Notes under the pieces: generated by a model | The model's input: the letters and a program-made list of their open reading frames with translations, nothing else | Told to the model about the DNA's origin: nothing | The model's database searches: none | Program-made: the position numbers and the translations under genes | Origin: Ferdinandcohnia sp047246645 | GTDB taxonomy: Bacteria; Bacillota; Bacilli; Bacillales; Bacillaceae_L | Reading direction: 5' to 3' | DNA length: 64,000 bases | Assembly: GCF_047246645.1 (NCBI RefSeq) | Contig: NZ_JBFOKR010000007.1 | Coordinates: 163,993 to 227,992 of the forward strand | Part shown: one piece after another, positions 42,401-50,926 of the stretch | How positions within the stretch are numbered: position 1 is the stretch's first letter | Layout of the letters: each line of letters begins with the position of its first letter

Positions 42401-43129
42401 ATGAAAATTGAAGTATGGTCAGATTTTGTATGTCCATTTTGTTATATAGGAAAACGTCGTTTGGAAGAGGCTCTTGCGCAGTTTCCAAATCGAGATCAAG
42501 TAGAGGTTGAGTTTAAAAGTTTTGAACTAGACCCAAATGCACAATTGTATTCTGGTAAAAATATTCATGAAGCTCTTGCTTCCAAGTACGGCGTAACTGT
42601 TGAAGAAGCAAAACGCATGAACAGTAGTGTTGGTCAGCAAGCACAAACTGTTGGGTTGAACTTTAACTTTGAAGAGATGAAACCCACCAATACATTTGAT
42701 GCACATCGCTTAGCGAAATATGCACAAACAGTAGGTAAAGAAAAAGAAATGACAGAACAACTTCTACATTCCTACTTTGAAGAGTCTAAGTTAATCAGTG
42801 ACCATGGGATCTTAACTGAAATCGCTGTTTCTTTAGGATTAGACCGTGAAGAAGTGCAAAAGGTATTAGAGGATAAAACAAAATTTTCAAATGATGTCCG
42901 TCTTGATGAAGCTTTTGCACAACAAATTGGAGTTACAGGAGTGCCATTTTTTGTGATTAATCAAAAATACTCTATTTCGGGTGCTCAGCCTACTTCAACT
43001 TTCCTTGGTGCATTACAACAAGTATGGAAAGAAGAAGCTCCGGCTCCAAAATTACAGGACTTATCAGGTGATGGCGCTGCAGATGCAGCATGTACGGATG
43101 ATAGTTGTGCTATACCTCAAGATAAATAA
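42401..43129 (+). CDS. DsbA-family thioredoxin-like oxidoreductase, FrnE type
   Basis: 242 aa, no signal peptide, so cytosolic. Active site CPFCYIGKRR near residue 11, helical insert, cis-Pro in GVTGVPFFVIN. A short C-terminal extension adds further cysteines (DAACTDDSCAIPQ). FrnE/YwbO-like proteins act in thiol redox or isomerisation; substrate unknown. Own terminator. Confidence 0.87.
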   Translation: MKIEVWSDFVCPFCYIGKRRLEEALAQFPNRDQVEVEFKSFELDPNAQLYSGKNIHEALASKYGVTVEEAKRMNSSVGQQAQTVGLNFNFEEMKPTNTFDAHRLAKYAQTVGKEKEMTEQLLHSYFEESKLISDHGILTEIAVSLGLDREEVQKVLEDKTKFSNDVRLDEAFAQQIGVTGVPFFVINQKYSISGAQPTSTFLGALQQVWKEEAPAPKLQDLSGDGAADAACTDDSCAIPQDK

Positions 43130-43145
43130 AAATACGATAGATGTA

Positions 43146-43175
43146 AGTGCAAAGCAGGGTGCTTTGCACTTTTTG
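43146..43175 (+). terminator. Terminator after the DsbA-like gene
   Basis: AGTGCAAAGCA / TGCTTTGCACT stem, loop GGG, followed by TTTTT. Confidence 0.92.
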
Positions 43176-43280
43176 TATTTCTAGATTTAACATGGGTGAT
43201 AGAAGAGTCGAGTTTTCCTTTTAATAGAGGAATTTTGTCGCAAATTGAGGAATATATAGTAGGGAAGAAGATAAAAAGGG

Positions 43281-44009
43281 GTGTTACTTATTACTTTTCA
43301 GTTCGAATTTCCGTTTGATTTAGTCTCCCTGTTAACAGTAATTGTTGGATGGGGAGTTATAGTTTTTTTTGCAAATAGAAAATATACTAAACTAGAAATA
43401 AAGCCAAGTATATGGAAGGTTATAGTTGTTTTACTATTTGGCCTTTTTACATTTTCTATTAATGTAAATATGTTTGAGACGATCATTAAAATTCCGATAC
43501 TACCACTTGGAGCGTGGATATTATTTGCTGTTTTACAAGGTAGAGGGCGATGGGAAACATACCGTTCTTTTGCATGGTTAGGTTTTTTTTCAAACTTTCT
43601 GTTCCTTGCTTTAACCTTACTTACCTTAGGAATACAGCATGTTGCTTATCCACCTGATCATATAGAAACATATATATCAAACGTTGAAGGTGCAACTATT
43701 GTGAATCTACATCCTTCCGCAAAAGATACAGTTCTAGACAAGGAAAAAATGAACTCACAGCTTTCAACAATGAAAATTGATATGATTTATAGCGATAAAT
43801 GGTATGAAGAAACGTATATGAACGGTGATGTGAATCAAAGAACAGAACGTTTTCCTTATCAACTTCTAGGAGTGAAGGGGAAATGGGGAAGTGGTGTACC
43901 AACAACTATTTTTATTGAAGATGACGGCAAGGGATTACTTATTTCAACACCACAAAAGCAATATTACTTCCGCTCAAAAGAGGAATTTGTAAGGGGGGCG
44001 AGCGAGTGA
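43281..44009 (+). CDS. Membrane protein of unknown function
   Basis: 242 aa; GTG 43281 lies very close to AAAAAGGGG so the true start may differ by a few codons. Four hydrophobic helices in the first 125 residues, then an extracytoplasmic domain of about 110 residues ending FIEDDGKGLLISTPQKQYYF. Unrecognised. Overlaps the next gene by 4 bases, so the two form an operon. Confidence 0.65.
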   Translation: MLLITFQFEFPFDLVSLLTVIVGWGVIVFFANRKYTKLEIKPSIWKVIVVLLFGLFTFSINVNMFETIIKIPILPLGAWILFAVLQGRGRWETYRSFAWLGFFSNFLFLALTLLTLGIQHVAYPPDHIETYISNVEGATIVNLHPSAKDTVLDKEKMNSQLSTMKIDMIYSDKWYEETYMNGDVNQRTERFPYQLLGVKGKWGSGVPTTIFIEDDGKGLLISTPQKQYYFRSKEEFVRGASE

Positions 44010-44773
44010 TAACAAAGAAAAAAGTCTTATGGTTGGTTGGAATCATTTTACTAGTTGGTGTTGCGAGTTTTATGTATTACTATTACATGGCAAAACCTAG
44101 TGGCTTTTTATCTGAGCGTGAAATGCTTATAGAGTTAAATAGATATTCACTAAATAGTAACGCCACGGAGATTATCGAAAAAGTTCAAATTGATGATGAG
44201 CATATGTTTGTTCCTTTTAAAGCTAGTGATAATAGCTACGGAACTAGTTTATGGATGTGGACTCAACATGAATGGAAGCTTGTTGCGGATAGTACATCTG
44301 GAGGTCCGGAAATTTGGAAAATTGATAGTAACGATCCAAGTAGCTATGTTTTATTCTGGAATATACATCCAGATGACCAAATTAGCCATGGAGATTTTTA
44401 TGCAATAAGAGACCGTAACTATCATATTACTGAAGGGGAGCATACATATTATCCAAGAATACAAATGCAAACAACAATTTCTTTTGAGAAAACGCCATAT
44501 GGAATCATGAAACTCCCGAAAGAATGGAGTACGGTAATGGAAGAATCAGCAAAGCTACAACAAGCTATACAGCCAGATGGCTTTTCCCCTAACTTTTTCC
44601 CAGTTAATCAAGACGTATATTTTGGTTGGATTCCTTATAATCAATCGAATGAAGAAGTACGAGCAGGAAAAACTCATGTAGGTGGAGGTTCTTCGAGCGT
44701 AGATTTAGCTTATGTAAGAACTTTAAATAAAGTTGATGAACTGGAATTTATAAATGTGGAAGATGATAGGTAG
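44006..44773 (+). CDS. Exported membrane-anchored protein of unknown function
   Basis: 255 aa, GTG start overlapping the previous stop. One N-terminal anchor helix (VLWLVGIILLVGVASFMYYYY) and an outside domain rich in Trp and Tyr (SLWMWTQHEWKLVADST, SYVLFWNIHPDDQ). No lipobox. Unrecognised; likely acts with the preceding membrane protein. Confidence 0.65.
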   Translation: MITKKKVLWLVGIILLVGVASFMYYYYMAKPSGFLSEREMLIELNRYSLNSNATEIIEKVQIDDEHMFVPFKASDNSYGTSLWMWTQHEWKLVADSTSGGPEIWKIDSNDPSSYVLFWNIHPDDQISHGDFYAIRDRNYHITEGEHTYYPRIQMQTTISFEKTPYGIMKLPKEWSTVMEESAKLQQAIQPDGFSPNFFPVNQDVYFGWIPYNQSNEEVRAGKTHVGGGSSSVDLAYVRTLNKVDELEFINVEDDR

Positions 44774-44777
44774 GAGT

Positions 44778-44807
44778 AGAGTACCCTATGAGTGGGTACT
44801 CTTTTTT
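44778..44807 (+). terminator. Terminator after the two-gene unknown operon
   Basis: AGAGTACCC / GGGTACTCT stem, loop TATGAGT, followed by TTTTT. Confidence 0.9.
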
Positions 44808-45645
44808 ACATATACTCTTTAATAAATCTCTCAATCTCTGTGCTCATCTTATCCCAATCATAGGATGAATTATCATAGTGAAGCTTTGAAAATGGAAATG
44901 AAGCTAGCAGTAAAGCCTCAGTTTCTTTTCGATAGTCTAAATATGCTATTACACCATCGTATCCATTCAAACCTCGATTCTTACCAAAACTTTGTTGTGT
45001 ATAATACCAAGTGATAAAATCAAACCAGTCCTGACTTCGTTCTTTTCGTATTCGATCAATTGTTTCCTCCGTATTTGACTGATTAATCGTAATTAAAACT
45101 GGGTTCAATGATGTAAGTATTTCGGTGAACTTTGAGTAAAAGTCACTAATTTCTGGATATGGTCGATCATCCCTTGCAGTTAATACACAAAGGGGATTCT
45201 GCAGAAACGCACACTCGAATATATAAACAGTGTCATCATTTTTCGCTTTTTCAGCAAACTCTTCCCAACGCTCTAATATAACGTCACAATAAGTTTCCAA
45301 TGGAAGATTATATACGTCGTTAGAACCTAGTTCTTGAAGTAGAGCTTCCGGCAAACCCACTGCCTCAGTACTCATTTTCCCATATGGTATAAACGAGAAA
45401 GACTTTTTCTTGGTTACATAAGATTCTATGATATCTTTACCTTCACTATACTTCTCTAGCAGACTATTATAGTGGTCCTCACTCAAACATGCTGTTGATT
45501 CATAGTCTGCAGGATGGTTTGCATTTCCTTCAAGAAAGAGTTGGTTTTTAACATTTATGCTTGTGAGTAATTCACTTACTTTTTTAGCTGTCGTAGTTTT
45601 GCCGGAACCAGGAATACCTTCAATCATTATCAATTTAGAGTTCAT
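44806..45645 (-). CDS. P-loop kinase-like protein
   Basis: 279 aa from ATG 45645 after GGAGG; a 30-residue upstream extension is not supported by a site. Walker A GIPGSGKTTTAKK near the N-terminus, a nucleoside-kinase-like helix lid and a late acidic C-terminus. FECAFLQNPL may be the Asp/Glu strand of the P-loop core. Resembles thymidylate or deoxynucleoside kinase-like Bacillus proteins; substrate unknown. Confidence 0.7.
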   Translation of the reverse strand: MNSKLIMIEGIPGSGKTTTAKKVSELLTSINVKNQLFLEGNANHPADYESTACLSEDHYNSLLEKYSEGKDIIESYVTKKKSFSFIPYGKMSTEAVGLPEALLQELGSNDVYNLPLETYCDVILERWEEFAEKAKNDDTVYIFECAFLQNPLCVLTARDDRPYPEISDFYSKFTEILTSLNPVLITINQSNTEETIDRIRKERSQDWFDFITWYYTQQSFGKNRGLNGYDGVIAYLDYRKETEALLLASFPFSKLHYDNSSYDWDKMSTEIERFIKEYM

Positions 45646-45889
45646 AATTGCCTCCGTTTTATGTCGATAGAATAATAGTAGAGTTATATCCAAAATTTCA
45701 CAAGTAATTTTGGTTACATTTTCTTCTAATTTCACTCGTAAAACGGAAGGTAGTTGGAGTATAATAATATTTGTTAAAAATCACTTATATGAGGTGTAAT
45801 GGGTTTTAGTCTTATGATAGTTGGAGAAACCTGTTGATTTCATTATAATAGTTTTTGTATATTCGAAACATGAAAGTGAGTGTTCAAAT

Positions 45890-46609
45890 ATGGGCCGTAA
45901 ATGGAACAATATTAAAGAAAAGAAAGCTTCTAAGGATGCGAATACAAGTCGTATTTATGCGAAGTTCGGACGCGAAATATATGTTGCAGCAAAACAAGGT
46001 GAGCCCGATCCAGAGCTTAACCAACATCTAAAAATGGTGCTAGAGCGCGCTAAAACATACAATGTACCAAAAGCTATTATCGATCGTGCAATTGAAAAAG
46101 CTAAAGGCGGTTCAGATGAAAACTATGATGAACTTCGTTATGAAGGCTTCGGTCCAAACGGATCAATGGTTATCGTAGATGCTTTAACGAACAATGTTAA
46201 CCGTACAGCATCTGAAGTTCGTGCGGCATTTGGTAAGAACGGTGGGAACATGGGCGTAAGTGGATCTGTAGCTTACATGTTTGATGCAACGGCTGTTATT
46301 GGTGTTGAAGGCAAAACGGCTGATGATGTTCTTGAATTACTAATGGAAGCAGATGTTGATGTACGTGATATCCTTGAAGAAGAAGATTCAGTCATTGTAT
46401 ATGCAGAGCCAGAACAATTTCATGCGGTGCAAGAAGCATTCAAAGGTGCAGGTGTAACAGAATTTACTGTAGCCGAATTAACAATGCTTGCACAAAATGA
46501 TGTAACACTTCCAGAAGATGCACAAGCAAAGTTTGAAAAAATGATTGATGCTTTAGAAGATTTAGAAGATGTTCGTCAAGTGTATCATAATGTTGATTTA
46601 GGTGAATAA
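45890..46609 (+). CDS. yeeI: YebC/PmpR family regulator, YeeI type
   Basis: 239 aa from ATG 45890 (MGRKWNNIKEKKASKD), the length and start expected for YeeI; the 23 codons open upstream are not family-like. Three-domain YebC fold: KFGREIYVAAKQGEPDPELN, KAKGGSDENYDELRYEGFGPNG, and the C-terminal DLEDVRQVYHN. YebC proteins have been described as transcriptional regulators and, more recently, as translation factors. Single gene with its own terminator. Confidence 0.92.
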   Translation: MGRKWNNIKEKKASKDANTSRIYAKFGREIYVAAKQGEPDPELNQHLKMVLERAKTYNVPKAIIDRAIEKAKGGSDENYDELRYEGFGPNGSMVIVDALTNNVNRTASEVRAAFGKNGGNMGVSGSVAYMFDATAVIGVEGKTADDVLELLMEADVDVRDILEEEDSVIVYAEPEQFHAVQEAFKGAGVTEFTVAELTMLAQNDVTLPEDAQAKFEKMIDALEDLEDVRQVYHNVDLGE

Positions 46610-46617
46610 AGTTGATA

Positions 46618-46648
46618 AAGTGGACCATTTGTGGGTCTGCTTTTTTTT
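46618..46648 (+). terminator. Terminator of yeeI
   Basis: AGTGGACC / GGGTCTGCT imperfect stem (two G-T pairs) followed by eight T residues. Confidence 0.75.
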
Positions 46649-46720
46649 ATGAGCAGATAATTGAAACTTTTATGATATTTCAAGCGTATTGTTAGTATGA
46701 AGTTTTAAGGGGGAATCAAG

Positions 46721-47098
46721 ATGTATCCTGGAGATTTTATGTTTAGTGTGATACCGATTTTCATTGGGATTGTTTTTATTATCGTTATAGGTGCAATTAT
46801 TATTAACGTTGGAAAGGGTATCACTCAATGGCAGAAAAATGAGGCATCACCACGTCTTACTGTACCAGCCATTGTAAAGACAAAGCGTACACATACTAGT
46901 AGACATACCCATAACCACGGAGGTCATCATAGTCATTCGACTCATACTCAGTACTTTGTAACATTTGAGTATGAGAGCGGGGATCGCTCTGAGTTTAAGG
47001 TTACCGATAAGGAATTTGGTCTTCTTGCAGAAGGAGACATGGGGAAACTCAGTTTTCAAGGAACTAGATATTTAGGTTTTGAGAGATTTTCAAATTAG
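46721..47098 (+). CDS. DUF2500 family membrane protein with histidine-rich loop
   Basis: 125 aa, start ATG after AAGGGGGAA. One N-terminal membrane helix (VIPIFIGIVFIIVIGAIII), then a soluble OB-like domain (YFVTFEYESGDRSEFKV, LAEGDMGKLSFQGTRYLGFERF). Between strands lies a His/Thr-rich stretch (HTHNHGGHHSHSTHTQ) that may bind a metal. Function of the family unknown. Confidence 0.8.
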   Translation: MYPGDFMFSVIPIFIGIVFIIVIGAIIINVGKGITQWQKNEASPRLTVPAIVKTKRTHTSRHTHNHGGHHSHSTHTQYFVTFEYESGDRSEFKVTDKEFGLLAEGDMGKLSFQGTRYLGFERFSN

Positions 47099-47124
47099 GA
47101 TCTTATAGGTTTGAATGGATCAAT

Positions 47125-47264
47125 TATTTACTGTGAATTCTCGCTAAAAATCGTAAATTTCGATTAAAAACCGTAAATCTCATTTAAAAACCATAAATTC
47201 AATTTAAAAACCGTATTTTCAATTTAAAAACCATAAATCTCTTGTAAAAACCATAAATCCAAAT
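47125..47264. repeat. Seven 20-base tandem repeats
   Basis: Units at 47125 (weak), 47145, 47165, 47185, 47205, 47225 and 47245, with consensus TAAAAACC(A/G)TAAAT then a variable 6-base tail. The longest array of the 20-base-period family in the window. Confidence 0.88.
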
Positions 47265-47435
47265 TATCATGCAAAACGCTTTAATCTAGTAACCTAAAAA
47301 CAATGTTTTTAGCAAATTAGTAGTATAACACAATCCGGAACGCCTAAATATAGTAGCGAACTCCTCCAAATATAGAGGATTTTGTCGCTTTTTCTAGAAT
47401 AATAGGAATTAGAACACTGAAATGGAGGATGAAGA

Positions 47436-49010
47436 ATGACAGTTGAACAATTTTTAGAGGAACAAAATAAAGCGGTCCAAGAATTACATAAATATGGTGC
47501 TGAAGCTTCTTGGATGGCAGCAACAACTGGAGAAGAAGAGTGGAACCAAAAGGCTGCAGAGGCCGAAACAGCATACAATTTGTATTTCTCAAATTCTGAG
47601 CGTTTCGAAAAGGTAAAAGCATACCTTGAGGAAGTGGTAGACCCTGTACAAAAACGTCAGCTTCAACTCCTTTATTCCAATATGGTTGAAAACCAATTAT
47701 CAGAAGAAACATTAACAGAAATGGTACAGTTATCGACAGAGTTAATTGGCGTTTTTAATACATACCGTGCTACTTTAAATGGAAAGACTGTTTCAGAGAA
47801 TGATATTCGTCAAATCCTAATTAAAAGTAATGATTTAGAGGAACGTGAGCAAGCGTGGCATGCAAGTAAACAAATTGCAAAAGAAGTAGAAGAAAAGCTA
47901 CTTACACTTGTGAAAAAACGTAATGCAGCTGCACAATCACTTGGATATGATAATTTTCACCAAATGAGTTTTGAATTACAGGAACTTGACCGAGATGAAG
48001 TTTTCACTATTTTTACAAAACTAAAGGAAATCTCCGATGAGCCTTTCCGTCAGGTGAAACAGGAAATGGATGAGGAGCTTGCTGAGCGCTTTGGTATTGC
48101 TGTAGATGAATTACGTCCATGGCATTATGCTGACCCTTTCTTTCAGGAGGCACCACCTTCAAAAGATCTGGACCTAGACCCGTTCTATGAAGGAAGAAAT
48201 CTAGAAGACTTAACATCTGAAACATTCACTAAAATGGGTATGGATATTTCTGATATGCTTCAGAAGAGTGATTTGTATCCACGAGATAAAAAAAATCAGC
48301 ATGCTTTTTGTACAGACATTGATCGTGAAGGTGATGTACGCGTCTTAAGTAATAACATTCCTTCTGATTATTGGTCTGCAACAATGCTACATGAATACGG
48401 TCATGCGGTTTACTTTAAATATATTGATCGGTCACTTCCGTTCTTGCTGCGTAGCCCTGCGCATACGCTAACAACTGAAGCTATTGCCATGCTTTATGGA
48501 CGCTTTGCGAAAAATCCAGCATGGTTGCAGCAATTCCTTGGTTTAGAAGAGGGCCAAGTCGAAGAAATTACTCCATTGATTGAAAAGTCATTGCGTCGCC
48601 AAATGTTAATCGCAGGCCGTTGGATTATGACTTTTTCATTCTTTGAACGTGAATTATACAAAAACCCGGATCAGGATTTAAATGCTTTATGGTGGAAAAT
48701 TGTAAATGAAGTTCAATTTGTGACACCACCAGAGAACCAAGACTATCCTCATTGGGCAGCAAAAATACACTTTACATTAGTTCCGGTTTACTACCAAAAC
48801 TATTTACTTGGAGAGTTAACGACTTCTCAACTTCAACGTTATATCGAGACAAATATCTCGACAGATTTATTTACTGAAAAGGTTGGGGATTTCCTCTTAA
48901 ATGACTTCTTCAAACCAGGAGCATTATATGCTTGGAATGAAAAAATAGAAAAAGCAACAGGAGAGAAGCTAAATCCACAGCATTTCTTAGATCAGTTTGT
49001 AAACGTTTGA
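47436..49010 (+). CDS. Zinc metallopeptidase of the M3/M2 gluzincin type
   Basis: 524 aa, start ATG after GGAGGATGAAG. Largely helical; HEXXH motif in LHEYGHAVYFKYI (about residue 318) with a downstream Glu in TLTTEAIAMLYGR as third zinc ligand. Layout and length fit single-domain M2/M3 peptidases found in Bacillus; oligopeptide hydrolysis in the cytosol is likely since no signal peptide is present. Own terminator. Confidence 0.85.
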   Translation: MTVEQFLEEQNKAVQELHKYGAEASWMAATTGEEEWNQKAAEAETAYNLYFSNSERFEKVKAYLEEVVDPVQKRQLQLLYSNMVENQLSEETLTEMVQLSTELIGVFNTYRATLNGKTVSENDIRQILIKSNDLEEREQAWHASKQIAKEVEEKLLTLVKKRNAAAQSLGYDNFHQMSFELQELDRDEVFTIFTKLKEISDEPFRQVKQEMDEELAERFGIAVDELRPWHYADPFFQEAPPSKDLDLDPFYEGRNLEDLTSETFTKMGMDISDMLQKSDLYPRDKKNQHAFCTDIDREGDVRVLSNNIPSDYWSATMLHEYGHAVYFKYIDRSLPFLLRSPAHTLTTEAIAMLYGRFAKNPAWLQQFLGLEEGQVEEITPLIEKSLRRQMLIAGRWIMTFSFFERELYKNPDQDLNALWWKIVNEVQFVTPPENQDYPHWAAKIHFTLVPVYYQNYLLGELTTSQLQRYIETNISTDLFTEKVGDFLLNDFFKPGALYAWNEKIEKATGEKLNPQHFLDQFVNV

Positions 49011-49023
49011 TATACACCTGAAG

Positions 49024-49056
49024 AAAAAATGAGAGAGTCTTATCTCTCATTTTTTT
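49024..49056 (+). terminator. Terminator after the peptidase
   Basis: AAAAAATGAGAGA / TCTCTCATTTTTT stem with a short GTCTTA loop. Confidence 0.92.
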
Positions 49057-49177
49057 GCTTATTGGTAAGCAAGCGCAACTATGTATGGTGTCGCCAAATG
49101 TCTCGGAATTTAGCAACATCCAGAAAGCTTCATATAAATAGTAGAAGTATAGTATCCTAAAAGGAAGGTGAGCAATT

Positions 49178-49330
49178 ATGGCATTATTTTCTCTCTTTAA
49201 TACAAAGTGTGTGATTTGCAAAAGAAAAAGTAAGCCATTGCGAAAATATATCGATGATCAAGGAAAACAAATTAAAGTTTGTATACCATGTTCGGAATAT
49301 GCGGAGAGAAGAGCCTATCGAAGAAAATAG
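49178..49330 (+). CDS. 50-residue zinc-ribbon-like protein
   Basis: Short ORF, ATG 49178 to TAG 49330, with a good AAGGAAGGTGAG site. Two C-x-x-C knuckles (KCVICKRKSK near residue 11 and VCIPCSEYAERR near 35) suggest a single zinc site, and the C-terminus is basic. It ends 15 bases before the next gene and is probably co-transcribed with it. Function unknown; the paired cysteines and the ribosome site make it a likely real gene. Confidence 0.7.
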   Translation: MALFSLFNTKCVICKRKSKPLRKYIDDQGKQIKVCIPCSEYAERRAYRRK

Positions 49331-49345
49331 GAAAGGATGAATAGA

Positions 49346-49576
49346 TTGTATCTAACTATACAAGAAACTGCAGAGTTATTATCAGTATCTGAGGCACAGG
49401 TTAAAAAGCTTATTCAGGAAAAGAAAGTTCGTGCACTCTTTGATGGAGAACAGTATCTGTTGTACAAAGAGCAATTTAACACGCATTTAGAACAGATTGA
49501 AAAGTACAAAAAACTTTATGAAGAATATCAAAATGAACCGATTCCAGAGGATATTGATGTAAAAGATGAAGACTAA
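49346..49576 (+). CDS. Excisionase-type helix-turn-helix protein
   Basis: 76 aa from TTG 49346, nine bases after GGAAAGG; ATG 49337 abuts that site. MYLTIQETAELLSVSEAQVKKLIQEKK is the classic winged-helix start of the excisionase/MerR-like DNA-binding family, followed by a short coiled tail (LEQIEKYKKLYEEYQ). Target unknown. In many Bacillus genomes such proteins are chromosomal and unrelated to phage. Confidence 0.75.
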   Translation: MYLTIQETAELLSVSEAQVKKLIQEKKVRALFDGEQYLLYKEQFNTHLEQIEKYKKLYEEYQNEPIPEDIDVKDED

Positions 49577-49596
49577 GACGGTAAAAGGGTGAAATC

Positions 49597-49917
49597 ATGC
49601 CAACTGAACAATATATATACACGCTCAAATTAATTCCAAGATTGCTGGATGAACGAAACTGGACAGAAAAAGAAAATGAAATTGTTCAAGCGCACTTTAA
49701 TCAATTAAAAAGGTTAATGGAAGAAGATAAGGTTGTGCTTGCGGGGAGAACCCTAAACGATGATGAGTCCACTTTTGGAATTGTTATACTTCAAACTAAT
49801 TCAGAGGCTGAGGCAAGGGAGATTATGGAGTATGATCCTGCAGTAAAAAAAGGAATTATGAATGCAGAACTGTATCCATACCGAGTAGCATTATTTAATA
49901 AGAGGTTTAATGTATAG
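49597..49917 (+). CDS. YciI family protein
   Basis: 106 aa ferredoxin-like fold, start ATG after AAAAGGGTGA. YciI landmarks: HFNQLKRLMEEDKVVLAGR, GIVILQTNSEAEAREIM and YDPAVKKGIMNAELYPYRV. The family's function is uncertain. Last gene before a terminator; probably transcribed with the two small genes upstream. Confidence 0.82.
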   Translation: MPTEQYIYTLKLIPRLLDERNWTEKENEIVQAHFNQLKRLMEEDKVVLAGRTLNDDESTFGIVILQTNSEAEAREIMEYDPAVKKGIMNAELYPYRVALFNKRFNV

Positions 49918-49919
49918 AA

Positions 49920-49952
49920 AATGGCCATCAATATAAGATGGCCATTCTTTTA
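49920..49952. terminator. Terminator between yciI-like and dehydrogenase genes
   Basis: AATGGCCATC / GATGGCCATT perfect stem, loop AATATAA, then CTTTT; serves the plus strand, and may also serve the minus strand. Confidence 0.9.
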
Positions 49953-50906
49953 ATATCCTTTTTTATAATCTACCAAATTTAAAGGTAAAGGGTTGCCCGC
50001 GACATAACTCTTTAGATTAGGAATGAATATATCGTCAATCACACGTTTCGTATAATGTTCAGTGGAGCCTGAAGTATGTGGTGTTATTATGACATTTTCA
50101 AAGTCCCAAAGCGGGCTATCCTCTTCTAGAGGTTCCTTTGTAAATACATCAAGTCCAGCACCTGCGATTTCCTCAGAACGAAGAGCCTCGATTAATTCAT
50201 CTTCTTTTACGATTTCTCCTCTTCCAATGTTAATAAAAAAGGATGAGGGCTTCATTGCTTTAAATTCTTCTTTACCGAATAGGTGTTGAGTTTCTTTTGT
50301 TAGCGGTAATGTTACAACTACATAATCACATTGTGGAAGAACTTCATGTATTTGAGTTGAAGTATACATTTCATCAACAAACTCAACGTCTTTGCCGGAA
50401 TTACGTACACCAAGTACCTTCATTCCAAAAGCCTTTGCGAGTTTAGCCGTTTCCTTTCCAATAGCCCCTACACCAATGATTCCAATCGTTTTTTCATGTA
50501 TTTCGAGTTTTAAGCCAGAGTGATGCCATTTCTTTTCTTGTTGGTTTCTTACATATGTATGAATCTTTCTAGTTAAACCAAGCATCAGCGCAAAAATGGT
50601 CTCTGAAATAGGATAAGCATGTACTCCATTTGCGCTGGTAAGTTGTATGTGACGTTCTTCAAGTGATTGAAGTGGCATACTGTTAACACCTGCACTCCAG
50701 CTTTGGAGCCACTTTAACTTAGAATCTAATTGTAGGCATTTCTCTGAGATTTCCTTTTTCCAGCCGACAACAACTTCAGCATTCTGTAAGTGGTCTAACC
50801 AGACAGAGGAATCTCTTCCTGCAATTACTTCCCAATCAGGCACCACCTTTTTTATATTTGTTAATTGTGATGGTTCTATATTTTGTGTAATAACTAGTTT
50901 AGACAC
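49950..50906 (-). CDS. D-2-hydroxyacid dehydrogenase (NAD-dependent)
   Basis: 318 aa. Rossmann motif GIIGVGAIGKETAKLAKAFG, catalytic Arg in INIGRGEIVKEDEL, Glu in DVFTKEPLEEDSPLW and His in ITPHTSGSTEHY. Belongs to the phosphoglycerate/hydroxypyruvate reductase superfamily; substrate not determined. Start ATG after AAGGAGG. Confidence 0.87.
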   Translation of the reverse strand: MSKLVITQNIEPSQLTNIKKVVPDWEVIAGRDSSVWLDHLQNAEVVVGWKKEISEKCLQLDSKLKWLQSWSAGVNSMPLQSLEERHIQLTSANGVHAYPISETIFALMLGLTRKIHTYVRNQQEKKWHHSGLKLEIHEKTIGIIGVGAIGKETAKLAKAFGMKVLGVRNSGKDVEFVDEMYTSTQIHEVLPQCDYVVVTLPLTKETQHLFGKEEFKAMKPSSFFINIGRGEIVKEDELIEALRSEEIAGAGLDVFTKEPLEEDSPLWDFENVIITPHTSGSTEHYTKRVIDDIFIPNLKSYVAGNPLPLNLVDYKKGY

Positions 50907-50926
50907 GTTGTTCCTCCTTCGTTAAT

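Noticed and set aside
42981..43184. Alternative ORF overlapping the end of the DsbA-like gene
   Set aside because: It is a shadow frame within a clearly coding region and its terminator.
49346..49576. Prophage excisionase
   Set aside because: No integrase, phage gene or attachment repeat is present; such HTH proteins are widespread on Bacillus chromosomes.
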